This document shows, piece after piece, positions 52,561 to 63,194 of a DNA stretch of 64,000 nucleotides; position 1 is the stretch's first letter, and every line of letters begins with the position of its first letter. The DNA is from Methylobacterium adhaesivum. Lineage in GTDB: Bacteria > Pseudomonadota > Alphaproteobacteria > Rhizobiales > Beijerinckiaceae. The notes under the pieces were generated by a model. The model saw nothing but the letters and a program-made list of their open reading frames with translations, did no database searches and was not told the origin of the DNA. A program made the position numbers and the translations under genes. The stretch covers positions 372,001-436,000 of the forward strand of contig NZ_BPQD01000003.1 in NCBI RefSeq assembly GCF_022179065.1, given 5' to 3'.

Positions 52561-54093
<1,533 letters not shown>

Positions 54094-54231
54094 GCGGGAA
54101 ACGCCTTGCCTAAAGAGAGATGACGGGACCCGCGCCGGGGGCATGCCCACGGCCACGGTTTGAAGCGGCCTTAGCACGCGGCGCTTTCAGCGAAAATGGA
54201 TTTCAAAGGCTGCCGCGTGACGCTTGCGCGA

Positions 54232-55023
54232 TCAGCCCGCCAGGGCGGCGAGGCGCGCCGCCGCCTCGAACTCCCCCATGCGCAGGGCGTGGCGCGCCGC
54301 CGCTTCGGCGTCCAGGCCCCACACGCTCGCCTGATAGGTCTCGTCCACGTGGGCGGCGGCCCAGGCTTCGGCGGGGGTGAGGTGCCCGTGCAGCACGGCG
54401 AGCGCCAGCACGAGGGAACCCGTGAGGGTCGTCAGCGTGTGGAGCGCCGCGAGGCGGAACGGGCCGTCCGTCTCGGCGATGGCCCGACGCAGGGCCGCGA
54501 TGGTGTCCTCCGGCTGGGCGACGTGCATCACCCCCTCGCCGAGGATGAACCGGGCGCCGAACGCCGCGCGGGCCCAGTCGAGCACCGGATCCCAGGCGAC
54601 GCCCTGCGCGGCGACGAGGCGTTCGGGATCGCCGGCCCGGTAGGCGAGGAGATCGGTGCCCGCATAGGCCGAGAGATCTTCGATCACCGCGTCGCGCCGC
54701 GGCGCGACGCCGTCGATGGCGGTGTTGGACAGCCGCGTCAGCGGCATGGTCGCGGGATCGATGACGCCGACCTGCGCCTCCCATTCCGCCGCCACGGCCT
54801 CGGCGAGGCCCCGGGTCGGCAGGGCCAGGGGATTGCGCGCGGGCGTATGGGCGGGCCGCCCATCGAGGGTGAGGCGCAGGCCGCCCTCGGCGTCCGCGAG
54901 GCCCGCCGCCGCGTAGAAGCGTTTCGGCAGGGCCGGTTTGCCGGGGCCTCGGGCGGAGGCGGTGGGATCGGGCCGGGGGGCGTCGGCGTCGCCGAGCCAG
55001 TCGGAGGAGGAATCGTCGCTCAT
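54232..55023 (-). CDS. ATP12-family F1-ATPase assembly chaperone
   Basis: A 263-residue protein of the ATP12 family; in mitochondria Atp12 keeps free F1-alpha subunits from aggregating. Blocks seen are PKRFYAAAGLADAEGG, RLTLDGRPAHTPARNPLALP, LAEAVAAEWEAQVGVIDPATMPLTRLSNTAID, DLLAYRAGDPERLVAAQ and HVDETYQASVWGLDAEAAARHALR, all typical. The first ~30 residues are disordered. It is one of the cluster HAD - ATP12 - pccB, common in Rhizobiales. Confidence 0.93.
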   Translation of the reverse strand: MSDDSSSDWLGDADAPRPDPTASARGPGKPALPKRFYAAAGLADAEGGLRLTLDGRPAHTPARNPLALPTRGLAEAVAAEWEAQVGVIDPATMPLTRLSNTAIDGVAPRRDAVIEDLSAYAGTDLLAYRAGDPERLVAAQGVAWDPVLDWARAAFGARFILGEGVMHVAQPEDTIAALRRAIAETDGPFRLAALHTLTTLTGSLVLALAVLHGHLTPAEAWAAAHVDETYQASVWGLDAEAAARHALRMGEFEAAARLAALAG

Positions 55024-55096
55024 GGCTGCCGGGATAGCCCATCGGCGCGGCGCCTGCGAGGCCGCCGCCGCTCTCCGGGATCACAGGATCGCAGGA

Positions 55097-55747
55097 TCAG
55101 GGAGTGGGAAACAGCTCCCCCAGGGCCTCCGCGCTGTCAACGACCGTGGCGGCGCCGGCCCCGAACAGGGCGCCTGCCGGATGGTAGCCCCACGCGACCC
55201 CGATGGCGGCGGCCCCGGCGCTCACCGCCATCGCCATGTCGTAAGTGGTGTCCCCGATCATCACCGTGGTGGCGGGCGTGGCGCCGGTCTCCGCCATGGC
55301 CTGGAGCAGCATGGCGGGATCGGGTTTCGAAGGGGCGTCGTCGGCCGATTGGGTGGTGGCGAACCAGCCCTGCCAGCCATGAGTCTCGATGAGGCGGTCG
55401 ACGCCGCGCCGGGCCTTGCCGGTGGCGATCCCGAGGCGGACGTCGTCGCGGGCGTGCAGGCGCCGCACGAGGGCCTCCATGCCGGGAAACAGCGGCTCTT
55501 CGTAGGACGGATCGAGGCGCAAGGTGTTGAAGGCGCGGCGGTAGCTCTCCGACAGGCCGTCGATGGGGCCCTCTTCCCCGACGAGGCGGCGGAACGCTTG
55601 CGGCAGGGACAGGCCGACGACGGACAGGGATTCGGCCCGGCTCGGCGCGGCTAAGCCGTGCTCCGCGAAGGCGAGCCCCTGCGCCGCCACGATGAGGTGC
55701 TGGCTGTCGATGAGGGTGCCATCGACATCGAAGACGATGAGGGTCAC
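55097..55747 (-). CDS. HAD-IA family hydrolase
   Basis: A 216-residue HAD phosphatase with GTG start (VTLIVFDVDGTLIDS). Nucleophile Asp7 and Asp9 of motif I, cap to ~85, GIATGKARRGVD motif II, KPDPAMLLQAMAETGATPATTVMIGDTTYDM for motifs III and IV. Similar to phosphoglycolate phosphatases of the rluC - HAD - ATP12 neighbourhood. The substrate is unproven. GTG at 55747 is 13 bp after the stop of the upstream Pro/Ala-rich exported protein; an open frame runs further but is not coding. Confidence 0.9.
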   Translation of the reverse strand: MTLIVFDVDGTLIDSQHLIVAAQGLAFAEHGLAAPSRAESLSVVGLSLPQAFRRLVGEEGPIDGLSESYRRAFNTLRLDPSYEEPLFPGMEALVRRLHARDDVRLGIATGKARRGVDRLIETHGWQGWFATTQSADDAPSKPDPAMLLQAMAETGATPATTVMIGDTTYDMAMAVSAGAAAIGVAWGYHPAGALFGAGAATVVDSAEALGELFPTP

Positions 55748-55760
55748 GGGCGGGCGCCCG

Positions 55761-56201
55761 TCATGGCTGGCGGGCCGGTGCGGCCTGGGGCGGACGCGGC
55801 GTTTCGTAGCCGAGCTTGCACCGGATGAGGAAGCGACGCCGCGCGCCCCCCCGCAGGCCGCGCGCATGGGCCTGGCGGTTGCAGACGGCATAGGGCACCC
55901 GGGCACGACGCCCGGCGCCCCGCCTGACGGGTGCGGGGGCCTGCGCGGCCTGACCGGAGGCCTGTCCGGGGCTCGCCTGGCGCGGTGCCGCCGGCGTCGT
56001 GGCCCGACCGGGGTTGGCCGGGATGGGATTGGCCTGGGTGGGATTGGCCTGCCGCTGGGCGGGGGCTGGCGTAGGCGCAGGCGCGGCTGGACCGGGCTGC
56101 GGCGCCGTCTGCGCCAGGGTCGCGGGCGCCCCGGCGAGGGCCGACAGGGTCAGGACGGACAGGGCCAGGAGCGCGCTGCGGACGACGGTCGCGGGGGTCA
56201 T
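55761..56201 (-). CDS. Exported Pro/Ala/Gln-rich protein, 146 aa
   Basis: A 146-residue protein with a signal peptide (MTPATVVRSALLALSVLTLS, cleaved near ATLAQTA), a Pro/Ala/Gln-rich linker (APAPTPAPAQRQANPTQANP and onward) and a basic C-terminal part with two cysteines (ARVPYAVCNRQAHARG, RRRFLIRCKLGYETP). The C-terminal block may be a small disulfide-bonded domain. Family unknown. It sits inside the rluC - HAD cluster, 118 bp after rluC and 13 bp before the HAD gene. Confidence 0.6.
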   Translation of the reverse strand: MTPATVVRSALLALSVLTLSALAGAPATLAQTAPQPGPAAPAPTPAPAQRQANPTQANPIPANPGRATTPAAPRQASPGQASGQAAQAPAPVRRGAGRRARVPYAVCNRQAHARGLRGGARRRFLIRCKLGYETPRPPQAAPARQP

Positions 56202-56319
56202 GGGTGTCACCTTCGGGACGGCGTGACGGGAGGCGGCACCGGTGTCCGGCGGCGGCCCCGAGCATCGGGTGAAGGATAAGGCACAACGGCCGATTGCCAA
56301 GGTCGCCCGTGCGCGCGTC

Positions 56320-57729
56320 TCACGCTTCGGGCGCCTCCACGATGGGGTCGTAGCGGGACGCGTCGAAGCCGAGGAGATTCCAGCTCTGGGCCATGTGCGG
56401 CGGCAGGGGCGCCGTGACGTCGACGGGCTTGCCCGTGCGGGGATGCGGGATCACGATGCGGCGCGCCAGGAGGTGCAGGCGGTTCTGGATACCACCCGGC
56501 AAGGCCCAGTTCTCGATGCTGAAGTATTTCGGATCGCCCACGATGGGGTGTCCGATATGGGCGGCGTGGGCGCGCAACTGGTGCGTGCGCCCCGTGACCG
56601 GCTTCAGGGACAGCCACGACACCTTCTGGGCGGCGTTGTCCACCATGGCGTAGTAGGTCAGCGCGTGCGAGGCGCCCTCGTCGCCGTGCTGGGCCACCCG
56701 CATGCGCGCGTCGGCGTCGGTGGGCTCCTCCTTGGCGAGGTAGGTCGAGATCCGGCCCTGGTGCACCCGCGGCACCCCGGCGGTCAACGCCCAGTAGACC
56801 TTGCGGGCCGAGCGCGAACGGAAGCTCTTGGCGAGCGTCGCGGCGGCGAGCCGGGTCTTGGCCACGATGAGGCAGCCGGCGGTGTCCTTGTCGAGGCGGT
56901 GGACGAGGCGCGGCTTCTGCCCGTCCGGACCCGCCAGGGCCTCCAGCAGGCCGTCGACGTGCCGCACGGTGCCGGAGCCGCCCTGGACCGCGAGGCCGAA
57001 GGGCTTGTTCAGCACCATCATCTCGGCATCCTCGTAGAGGATGAGGGAGCGGATGAAATCGGCATCCGTGGCGTCGCGCTGGGGACTGCGCGGCCGCTCG
57101 CTCACGGCGTCGAGCTTCAGGGGCGGCACCCGCACGCTCATGCCGGGCAGGAGCCGGTCGTTGGGCTTGGCGCGCTTTCCGTCGACCCGGAGTTCGCCCT
57201 TGCGCACGATGCTCTGGACGCGGGTGAAGGGCAGTTGCGGGAAGCGCGTGGTCAAGAAGCGGTCGATGCGCATCTCCGCCTCGTCCTCCTCGACCACGAG
57301 GGTCTGAACGCCCGAAGCCAGGGTGGCGGAGGCGGCCGCCCGCTGCTCACGGCGGGTCGGGCCCTCCGTGGGCGCGGCGGGGGCGTCGGGACGGGGCGCG
57401 CGGACCCGGCGCGGGGCGTCGTCGTTCTCGGCGCGCGGCGTGCGGGTGCGGGGGGCACGGGCCGGCGGGGCCTCCGCCTCGTGGTCGTTGTCCGGTGCGT
57501 CGCCGGGGCGCCAGGGCGCGCGCTTGTCGGCTTCGCCGCGCAGGGCGGCCGCGCGCTGGGCGGCGTCGAGGGCGCTGGTGCGCGGTCCCGTGCGCTCGCG
57601 CTCGGGGCCCTTGGCGTTGCGGAACGGCCGCTTGCCGGCGAACGGAGCCTTGCCGGCGGGGCGCTTCCCCGGCCCGGCCCCGGAGCCCTTGCGTCCTGAG
57701 CCGCCGCGTGAAGGTGGTCGTGTGGTCAT
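56320..57729 (-). CDS. RluC/RluD-family rRNA pseudouridine synthase with long disordered N-terminus
   Basis: Isomerises uridine to pseudouridine in large-subunit rRNA. It has 469 residues against about 320 for E. coli RluC. The first ~135 are a basic, Gly/Pro/Arg-rich disordered extension (GKRPAGKAPFAGKRPF, RAPRTRTPRAENDDAPRR). An S4 RNA-binding domain follows at ~150-210 (MRIDRFLTTRFPQLPFTRVQ), then the catalytic domain with Asp280 in VHRLDKDTAGCLIVAK and TGRTHQLRAHAAHIGHPIVGD. The exact rRNA position is uncertain. The ATG at 57729 is used. Confidence 0.92.
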   Translation of the reverse strand: MTTRPPSRGGSGRKGSGAGPGKRPAGKAPFAGKRPFRNAKGPERERTGPRTSALDAAQRAAALRGEADKRAPWRPGDAPDNDHEAEAPPARAPRTRTPRAENDDAPRRVRAPRPDAPAAPTEGPTRREQRAAASATLASGVQTLVVEEDEAEMRIDRFLTTRFPQLPFTRVQSIVRKGELRVDGKRAKPNDRLLPGMSVRVPPLKLDAVSERPRSPQRDATDADFIRSLILYEDAEMMVLNKPFGLAVQGGSGTVRHVDGLLEALAGPDGQKPRLVHRLDKDTAGCLIVAKTRLAAATLAKSFRSRSARKVYWALTAGVPRVHQGRISTYLAKEEPTDADARMRVAQHGDEGASHALTYYAMVDNAAQKVSWLSLKPVTGRTHQLRAHAAHIGHPIVGDPKYFSIENWALPGGIQNRLHLLARRIVIPHPRTGKPVDVTAPLPPHMAQSWNLLGFDASRYDPIVEAPEA

Positions 57730-57862
57730 CCCCGCTCGTACCACCCGCACCCGCCGGGGCATAGCGCGCCGGGCGCAAGGCTCTTCCCGCCAACAGGAAA
57801 TCGGAGGGCCTCGCGAAACGACCGCAACCGACCGGCGGCGCGGGCGTGTCCGCGAGGGACGC

Positions 57863-59110
57863 TCAGGCTGCGCGGCGGGCCGCCTCGATGGTGAGGCCGG
57901 TGCCCACCGAGCCGAAGGTGTCGCCGTCGACCACGCGAGCGTGTGGCACGCCGGCCGTCAGGGCCGCCCGCACGTGCGGCAAGCCGGTGGAGCCCCCCGT
58001 GAGGAACAGGGCGTCGATGCGGTCGGCCGTGAGGCCGGCCTGGGCCAGGCAGCGGCCGATGCGTTCCGCGATGCGGCGGGCGAGCTCGTCCGTGTGGGTG
58101 ACGAGGCCGGTGCGGTCGATGTCGGCGACGAGGCCGCGCTCCACCCAATCGAGGCTGATGCTGCCCTGGCCCGCCTCCGAGGTGGCGATCTTGGCGCCCT
58201 CGACCTCCATGGCCAGGGAATGCCCGCGTTCGGCCTCCACCACGGTGTAGAGCCGGTCGATGAGCTCGGGGCGGCGCGCGTCGCGGCGCACCTCCTCGAT
58301 CTCCCTCAAGGTACGGGCGTTGTAGAGGCGGTTGATGCTCGACCAGGTGGCGAGATCGTGGAAATAGGCGTTGGGTACGTTGATGTCGCCCCGGCTCATG
58401 GGGCTGCCGAGGCCGAGCAAGGGCATCACCGTGCCGAGGCTGAGGCGCCGGTCGAAATCGGTGCCGCCGATGCGCACGCCGTCATTGGCCAGGATGTCGT
58501 CCGCCCGCTCCGCCTTGGCGTGGCGCTCCGCCGAGAGCCGCACGATGGAGAAGTCCGAGGTGCCGCCGCCGATATCGGCGATGAGGGCGATCTCCTCGGC
58601 GCGGACCTGCTGCTCGTAGTCGAGGGCCGCCGCGATGGGCTCGTACTGGAAAGAGACGTGCTTGAAGCCGATGCTGCTGGCGATCTCCCGCAGGGCGTTC
58701 TCGGCCTTGGCGTCGCCCTCCGGGTCGGCATCGACGAAGTGCACGGGCCGCCCGTGCACCACGGTGTCGAACTCCGTGCCCGCCGCCGCCTCGGCGCGGG
58801 CCTTCACGGCGGTGAGGTAGCGGGCGATCACGTCGCGGAACTTGATGCGTTCGCGCCCGACCGGGGTGGTTTCCTCGAGGAGCGAGGAGCCGAGGACGGA
58901 TTTGAGGCTGCGCATCAGCCGGCCGGGCGTGCCCTCGACGTATTCGGCCATGGCGGCGCGGCCGACGACGGCGGGCTGGCCGGGGGGGAAAAAGATCGCG
59001 CTCGGGATCGTCACGTGCCGGCCTTCCAGGGGCAGGAGGCGCGGGCGTGCCTCGGTGACGAGGCCGAGGGTGGTGTTCGAGGTTCCGAAATCGAGGCCGC
59101 AGGCCGCCAT
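57863..59110 (-). CDS. Hsp70-family (YegD-like) ATPase domain protein
   Basis: A 415-residue Hsp70 relative without the C-terminal substrate-binding domain. Actin-like ATPase motifs are GLDFGTSNTTLGLV (phosphate 1), ALIADIGGGTSDFSIV (phosphate 2), the adenosine motif LFLTGGSTGLPHVRAAL, and FQYEPIAAALDYE. Length and pattern match E. coli YegD. Possibly a chaperone or assembly factor, the client is unknown. The ATG at 59110 begins MAACGLDFGTSN. Single gene between rluC and rarA, with a CTCTCC hairpin upstream. Confidence 0.93.
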   Translation of the reverse strand: MAACGLDFGTSNTTLGLVTEARPRLLPLEGRHVTIPSAIFFPPGQPAVVGRAAMAEYVEGTPGRLMRSLKSVLGSSLLEETTPVGRERIKFRDVIARYLTAVKARAEAAAGTEFDTVVHGRPVHFVDADPEGDAKAENALREIASSIGFKHVSFQYEPIAAALDYEQQVRAEEIALIADIGGGTSDFSIVRLSAERHAKAERADDILANDGVRIGGTDFDRRLSLGTVMPLLGLGSPMSRGDINVPNAYFHDLATWSSINRLYNARTLREIEEVRRDARRPELIDRLYTVVEAERGHSLAMEVEGAKIATSEAGQGSISLDWVERGLVADIDRTGLVTHTDELARRIAERIGRCLAQAGLTADRIDALFLTGGSTGLPHVRAALTAGVPHARVVDGDTFGSVGTGLTIEAARRAA

Positions 59111-59269
59111 GGTGGGTCTCCGGCGAAGGGTCGGATGGGCTGGGCCGGCTCACCTACAGGCTCGCCCGCCTCCGGTCCACCGCCTTTTGTGCGCTGCAAT
59201 GGACAGAGTGACGCGACCCGGGCGGCGCGGGTCCATCGGGCTGTGGCGCGAGCCATTCTCGCCTGCAGC

Positions 59270-59300
59270 GCGGGTCCCCTCTCCTGGAAGGAGAGGGAGC
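59270..59300. repeat. Short hairpin repeat, CTCTCC family, copy 3
   Basis: CGCGGGTCCCCTCTCC, TGGAA, GGAGAGGGAGC: an 8-bp perfect core stem. It is related to copies at 18379-18408 and 51034-51140 and sits between the Hsp70-like gene and rarA. Confidence 0.65.
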
Positions 59301-59413
59301 ACTGTCGCGCTTCACGACGATCTGCCGGGACCCGCAAGCGCCGCCGCAGGCCAATGAAACATGCAGTGTTCTGAGGTGGTGAACCCGTCACCCCTGTTCG
59401 ATCGACCGGTCTC

Positions 59414-60730
59414 TCACTCCTCCTCGCCGCGCCGGATCGCGCGCAGGCGCTCCCAATGGGCGAGGCGGTCCGAGTAGCGCTGTTCCATGCCCCGGTCGGT
59501 CGGTTCGTAGAAGTGCTGGCGGCCGAGTTTCTCCGGCCAGTAATCCTGCCCTGAGAAGGCGTCGGGCTCGTCGTGGTCGTAGCGGTAGCCCTCGCCGTAG
59601 CCGATCTTGCGCATGAGCTTCGTCGAGCCGTTGAGGATCGTGCGCGGCGGCGGCAGGGAACCATGCTCCTTCGCCACTCGGGTCGCGGCCTTGTAGGCGG
59701 TGTAGACGGCGTTCGATTTCGGCGCGCAGGCGAGGTAGACCGTGACCTGGGCCAGCGCCAATTCGCCCTCCGGCGAGCCCAGGAAGTCGAACGCATCCTT
59801 GGCGGCGGTGGCCACCACCAGGGCCTGGGGGTCGGCGAGGCCGATATCCTCCACCGCCATGCGCACGAGGCGCCGCGCGATGAACAGGCGGTCTTCGCCG
59901 CCGTCGAGCATCCGGCAGAGGTAGTACAGGGCCGCATCCGGGTCGGAGCCGCGCACGGTCTTGTGCAGGGCGGAAATCAGATTGTAGTGGCCTTCTTGCG
60001 ACTTGTCGTAGATCGGCGCCCGGCGCTGGATGATCCGCTGCAGGCCCTCGGCATCGAAGGTCTCATCCGCCTTGGCCGAGCGCCAGACCTCCTCCGCCAG
60101 GGTGAGCGAGGCCCGCCCGTCGCCGTCAGCCATGCGTACGAGGACGCCGCGCGCCTCTTCGGTGAGGGGCAGGGGCCGCCCCGTCAGGTCTTCGGCCCGA
60201 ACCATCAGCTTGGCGACGGCCTCGTCGTCGAGGGACCGGAACAGGAGGACGCGGGCGCGCGACAGCAGGGCGGCGTTGAGCTCGAAGGACGGGTTCTCCG
60301 TGGTGGCGCCCACCAGCGTCACCGTGCCGTCCTCCATCACGGGCAGGAAGGCATCGAGCTGCGCGCGGTTAAAGCGGTGGATCTCGTCCACGAACAGCAG
60401 GGTCCCCTGCCCCATCGTCCGGCGCTGGCGGGCGGCCTCGAATACCTTCTTCAGGTCGGCGATGCCGGAGAAGATCGCCGAGATCTGCTCGAAATGCAGG
60501 CTGGTCTCGTGGGCGAGCAGCCGCGCCACCGTGGTCTTGCCGGTGCCGGGCGGCCCCCAGAACACCAGGGAGCCGAAGGATTGCCCGGCAAGCAGGCGCG
60601 TCAGGGCGCCGTCAGGCCCGGTGAGGTGCTCCTGGCCCACCACCTCGGCCAACGTCCGGGGGCGGAGGCGGTCGGCGAGCGGGCGCGGCGCGGCGTTCTG
60701 GAGGCCGGCGGAGGCGAAGAGATCGGACAT
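59414..60730 (-). CDS. rarA: RarA (MgsA), replication-associated recombination ATPase
   Basis: AAA+ clamp-loader-like ATPase that acts at stalled replication forks and with SSB. It has 438 residues. Walker A GPPGTGKTT spans 59-67, Walker B LLFVDEIHRFN, sensor 1 LVGATTENPSFELNAALLSR; the C-terminal region has AVEDIGLADPQALVVA and EHGSLPPPRTILNGSTKLMR, typical of RarA tetramerisation. The ATG at 60730 begins MSDLFASAGLQNAAPRPLAD. An open frame goes on to 60829 but lacks coding character. Confidence 0.95.
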   Translation of the reverse strand: MSDLFASAGLQNAAPRPLADRLRPRTLAEVVGQEHLTGPDGALTRLLAGQSFGSLVFWGPPGTGKTTVARLLAHETSLHFEQISAIFSGIADLKKVFEAARQRRTMGQGTLLFVDEIHRFNRAQLDAFLPVMEDGTVTLVGATTENPSFELNAALLSRARVLLFRSLDDEAVAKLMVRAEDLTGRPLPLTEEARGVLVRMADGDGRASLTLAEEVWRSAKADETFDAEGLQRIIQRRAPIYDKSQEGHYNLISALHKTVRGSDPDAALYYLCRMLDGGEDRLFIARRLVRMAVEDIGLADPQALVVATAAKDAFDFLGSPEGELALAQVTVYLACAPKSNAVYTAYKAATRVAKEHGSLPPPRTILNGSTKLMRKIGYGEGYRYDHDEPDAFSGQDYWPEKLGRQHFYEPTDRGMEQRYSDRLAHWERLRAIRRGEEE

Positions 60731-60877
60731 GGGCGCATCAAGACGCGGGGGCGCGGGCTTCGCAACAGGGGAATGCATCCGATCACCAGAACAGACGGGC
60801 GATGGCGGAGCCGGCAATATCCCGGACACATGCTGGGCTTATCGCCCCCACCTCTCGAACGACCGTGAGACGAGACC

Positions 60878-61600
60878 ATGCCCCTACGAACCGCCCTCTC
60901 CCGCCGCGCGGCCCTCCTCGGCCTGACCGGCGCCGCCTCCGCCGTGCGCATCCCCGCCGCCCTGGCGGCGCAGCCCGAGGCGGGCGCCTGCCTCCTGATG
61001 CCGGAAACCGTCGAGGGACCGTTCTACGTCGATCCCCATCTCGTGCGCGCCGATATCCGCGAGGACCGCACGGGCCTGCCCCTCGCCCTGCGCCTGCGGG
61101 TCATCGAGAGCGGCCCCTGCACGCCCCTGTCGCGAGCCCGCGTCGATGTCTGGCACGCCGATGCCCAGGGGCTCTATTCGGGCTACGATGGCCAGGGCGA
61201 TTCCCGCCGCATCTCGACGCGGGGACAGGCCTTCCTGCGCGGCACGCAGTTCAGCGACGGCGAGGGCTGGGCCGGGTTCCAGACGGTCTATCCCGGCTGG
61301 TACGCCGGCCGCGCGACGCACGTGCATTTCAAGGTGTTCCTCGACACCCGCACCCTCGTCACGGGGCAGATGTACCTGCCCGACGCGACGAACGCCGAGG
61401 TCTACGGCACCGATCCCGCCTATGGCGGCCGCGACACCAAGCGCCGGATCACCAACGGACAGGATGGGATCGCCCGGAGCGACGATCCCCGCCAGGTCGG
61501 TGTGGCCGCCGTCGAGCGGACGGACGAGGGCCTGCGCGCGACCCTGACCATCGGCGTCGACCGGAACGCCCGGACGAAGTCGCGGTTCTGGCCGTTCTGA
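60878..61600 (+). CDS. Exported intradiol ring-cleavage dioxygenase-like protein
   Basis: A 240-residue protein with a twin-arginine-type signal (LSRRAALLGLTGAA) and an intradiol dioxygenase domain. The non-heme Fe(III) ligands fit Tyr100 (GLYSGY), Tyr138 (TVYPGWYAG), His148 and His150 (RATHVHFKV). PETVEGPFYVDPHLVRADI and RVDVWHADAQGLYSGY are family blocks. Such secreted forms may cleave catechols or protocatechuate-like compounds outside the cytoplasm; no substrate is proven. It is convergent with degP, zero-base gap (TGATCA). Confidence 0.88.
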   Translation: MPLRTALSRRAALLGLTGAASAVRIPAALAAQPEAGACLLMPETVEGPFYVDPHLVRADIREDRTGLPLALRLRVIESGPCTPLSRARVDVWHADAQGLYSGYDGQGDSRRISTRGQAFLRGTQFSDGEGWAGFQTVYPGWYAGRATHVHFKVFLDTRTLVTGQMYLPDATNAEVYGTDPAYGGRDTKRRITNGQDGIARSDDPRQVGVAAVERTDEGLRATLTIGVDRNARTKSRFWPF

Positions 61601-63076
61601 TCAGCCGCCGAACACCGAGGTGAGCACCTCGCCGCCCCGGTTGATCGACACCTCCCACATGTTCAGGCTGTTGCGGGTGACCCGCTCGAGGTCCTTCGTG
61701 GTGGCGATCGGCAGGCCGTTGATGGCGACGATGATATCGCCCTTCTGCAGGCCGGCGCGGGCCGCGATGGAATTCTCGTCCACGCCCGACACCGCGACCC
61801 CCTCGGCGGGCAAGTCCATCTGGATTTCCTCGGCCACCGCCGGCGAGGTGTTGACGAGGGTCGCGCCCATGAAGGGCGAGCGGGTGCGGACCTTCAGGGT
61901 GTCGCGCGGGCGCGTCTCCGGGGCGGGGCCGAGCTTCACCGCCACGGTGGTGCGGCCGGTGCCGCGCAGAATGCCGAACTTGGTGGTGCCGCTGAGGCCC
62001 TTGAGGGCGAAGCGGTAGCCGAACGCCTCGGGGTCGTCGACGGTCTTGCCGTCGACGGTGAGGATGAGGTCGCCACGCTTGAGGCCGGCTTCCTCGGCGG
62101 GGCTCTTGGCCTGAAGGCTCGCCACGAGGACGCCGGTTGGGTGGTCGAGGCCCATGCTCTCGGCGATGTCCGGCGTCACGTTCTGGACGCGGGCGCCGAG
62201 CCAGGGCCGGCGCACGGCGGTGGCGCCGCCCTTGGCGGTCTCCACCACGGCGCGGACCATGCTGGCGGGAATCGCGAAGCCGATGCCGTGGCTGCCGCCC
62301 GATTGCGAGAAGATGGCGGTGTTGATGCCGACGAGCTGGCCCTTCAGGTCGACGAGGGCGCCACCGGAATTGCCCGGATTGATCGCCGCGTCCGTCTGGA
62401 TGAAGAACTGGTAGTCCGAGGAGCCGACCTGGGTGCGGGCCAGCGCCGAGACGATACCCTGGGTCACCGTTTGGCCGACGCCGAACGGGTTGCCGATGGC
62501 GAGGACGAAGTCCCCCACCTCCAGGGACTCGGAATCCCCGAATGGCATTGCCACGAGGCCGCCCGTCGGACTCTTGATCTTGATGACGGCCAGATCCGTG
62601 CGCGGATCGCGCAGCACGATGGAGGCCTCGAACTCGCGCCGGTCGGCGAGCGCGACGCGGACCTCGTTCATGTTGTCGATGACGTGGTTGTTCGTGATGA
62701 CGAGGCCGGATTCGTCGACGATGACGCCGGAGCCGAGGGATTTCTGCGCCCGCTCGCCCGGCGTGCCGCCGCGCCCCCGGCCACTGCCCTCGCCGAAGAA
62801 CCGGCGCATGAACTCGTCCATGGCGCTGCGGCTCGAGCTGCGCGTCTCGACATGGGAGGCGTAGACGTTGACCACCGAAGGGGCCGCGCGCTTCACCACG
62901 GGGGCGAAGGAGAGCTGCACCTGCCCCTTCGACTGCGGCACCGCCTTCTCGGCGAGGTCCGGAGCGATTTTCTCGGGCGCGGTGTGGTCCGGCGTCTGCG
63001 CCATCTGGGCGCCGGCCGGCGCGGCGATGAGCAGGGCCGCCGCGAGGGGCAGGAGGGTCTGGGACAGGCGCGGCAT
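61601..63076 (-). CDS. DegP/HtrA-type periplasmic serine protease
   Basis: ATP-independent protease-chaperone of the Do family that removes misfolded envelope proteins. It has 491 residues with a signal peptide (MPRLSQTLLPLAAALLIAAP, cleaved near AGAQMA). The catalytic triad is His131 (TNNHVID), Asp161 (DPRTDLAV) and Ser237 (NPGNSGGAL). Two PDZ domains follow from about residue 275 and 390 (PWLGARVQNVTPD, MGATLVNTSPAVA). The ATG at 63076 is certain. Its stop abuts the convergent dioxygenase stop. Confidence 0.95.
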   Translation of the reverse strand: MPRLSQTLLPLAAALLIAAPAGAQMAQTPDHTAPEKIAPDLAEKAVPQSKGQVQLSFAPVVKRAAPSVVNVYASHVETRSSSRSAMDEFMRRFFGEGSGRGRGGTPGERAQKSLGSGVIVDESGLVITNNHVIDNMNEVRVALADRREFEASIVLRDPRTDLAVIKIKSPTGGLVAMPFGDSESLEVGDFVLAIGNPFGVGQTVTQGIVSALARTQVGSSDYQFFIQTDAAINPGNSGGALVDLKGQLVGINTAIFSQSGGSHGIGFAIPASMVRAVVETAKGGATAVRRPWLGARVQNVTPDIAESMGLDHPTGVLVASLQAKSPAEEAGLKRGDLILTVDGKTVDDPEAFGYRFALKGLSGTTKFGILRGTGRTTVAVKLGPAPETRPRDTLKVRTRSPFMGATLVNTSPAVAEEIQMDLPAEGVAVSGVDENSIAARAGLQKGDIIVAINGLPIATTKDLERVTRNSLNMWEVSINRGGEVLTSVFGG

Positions 63077-63194
63077 CGAGAACTCCCGAGTGACGGACGC
63101 ACGGACCCGCCGGCCAGGGGCGGCGGGTCCGTGAGGCGAGATCGGGTTTATCTAGACGCGCGGCGGGTCCGGCGCGAGGGCCTGAGCCCGTCGT

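Noticed and set aside
54410-54440. GGAAC-N16-CGTG inside the ATP12 gene
   Set aside because: Mismatch in the -10 element and lies within a coding region antisense to the gene; expected by chance.
61595-61606. Zero-gap convergent stops (TGATCA) of dioxygenase and degP
   Set aside because: Tight convergent ends are common in compact genomes; nothing further supports a special arrangement.
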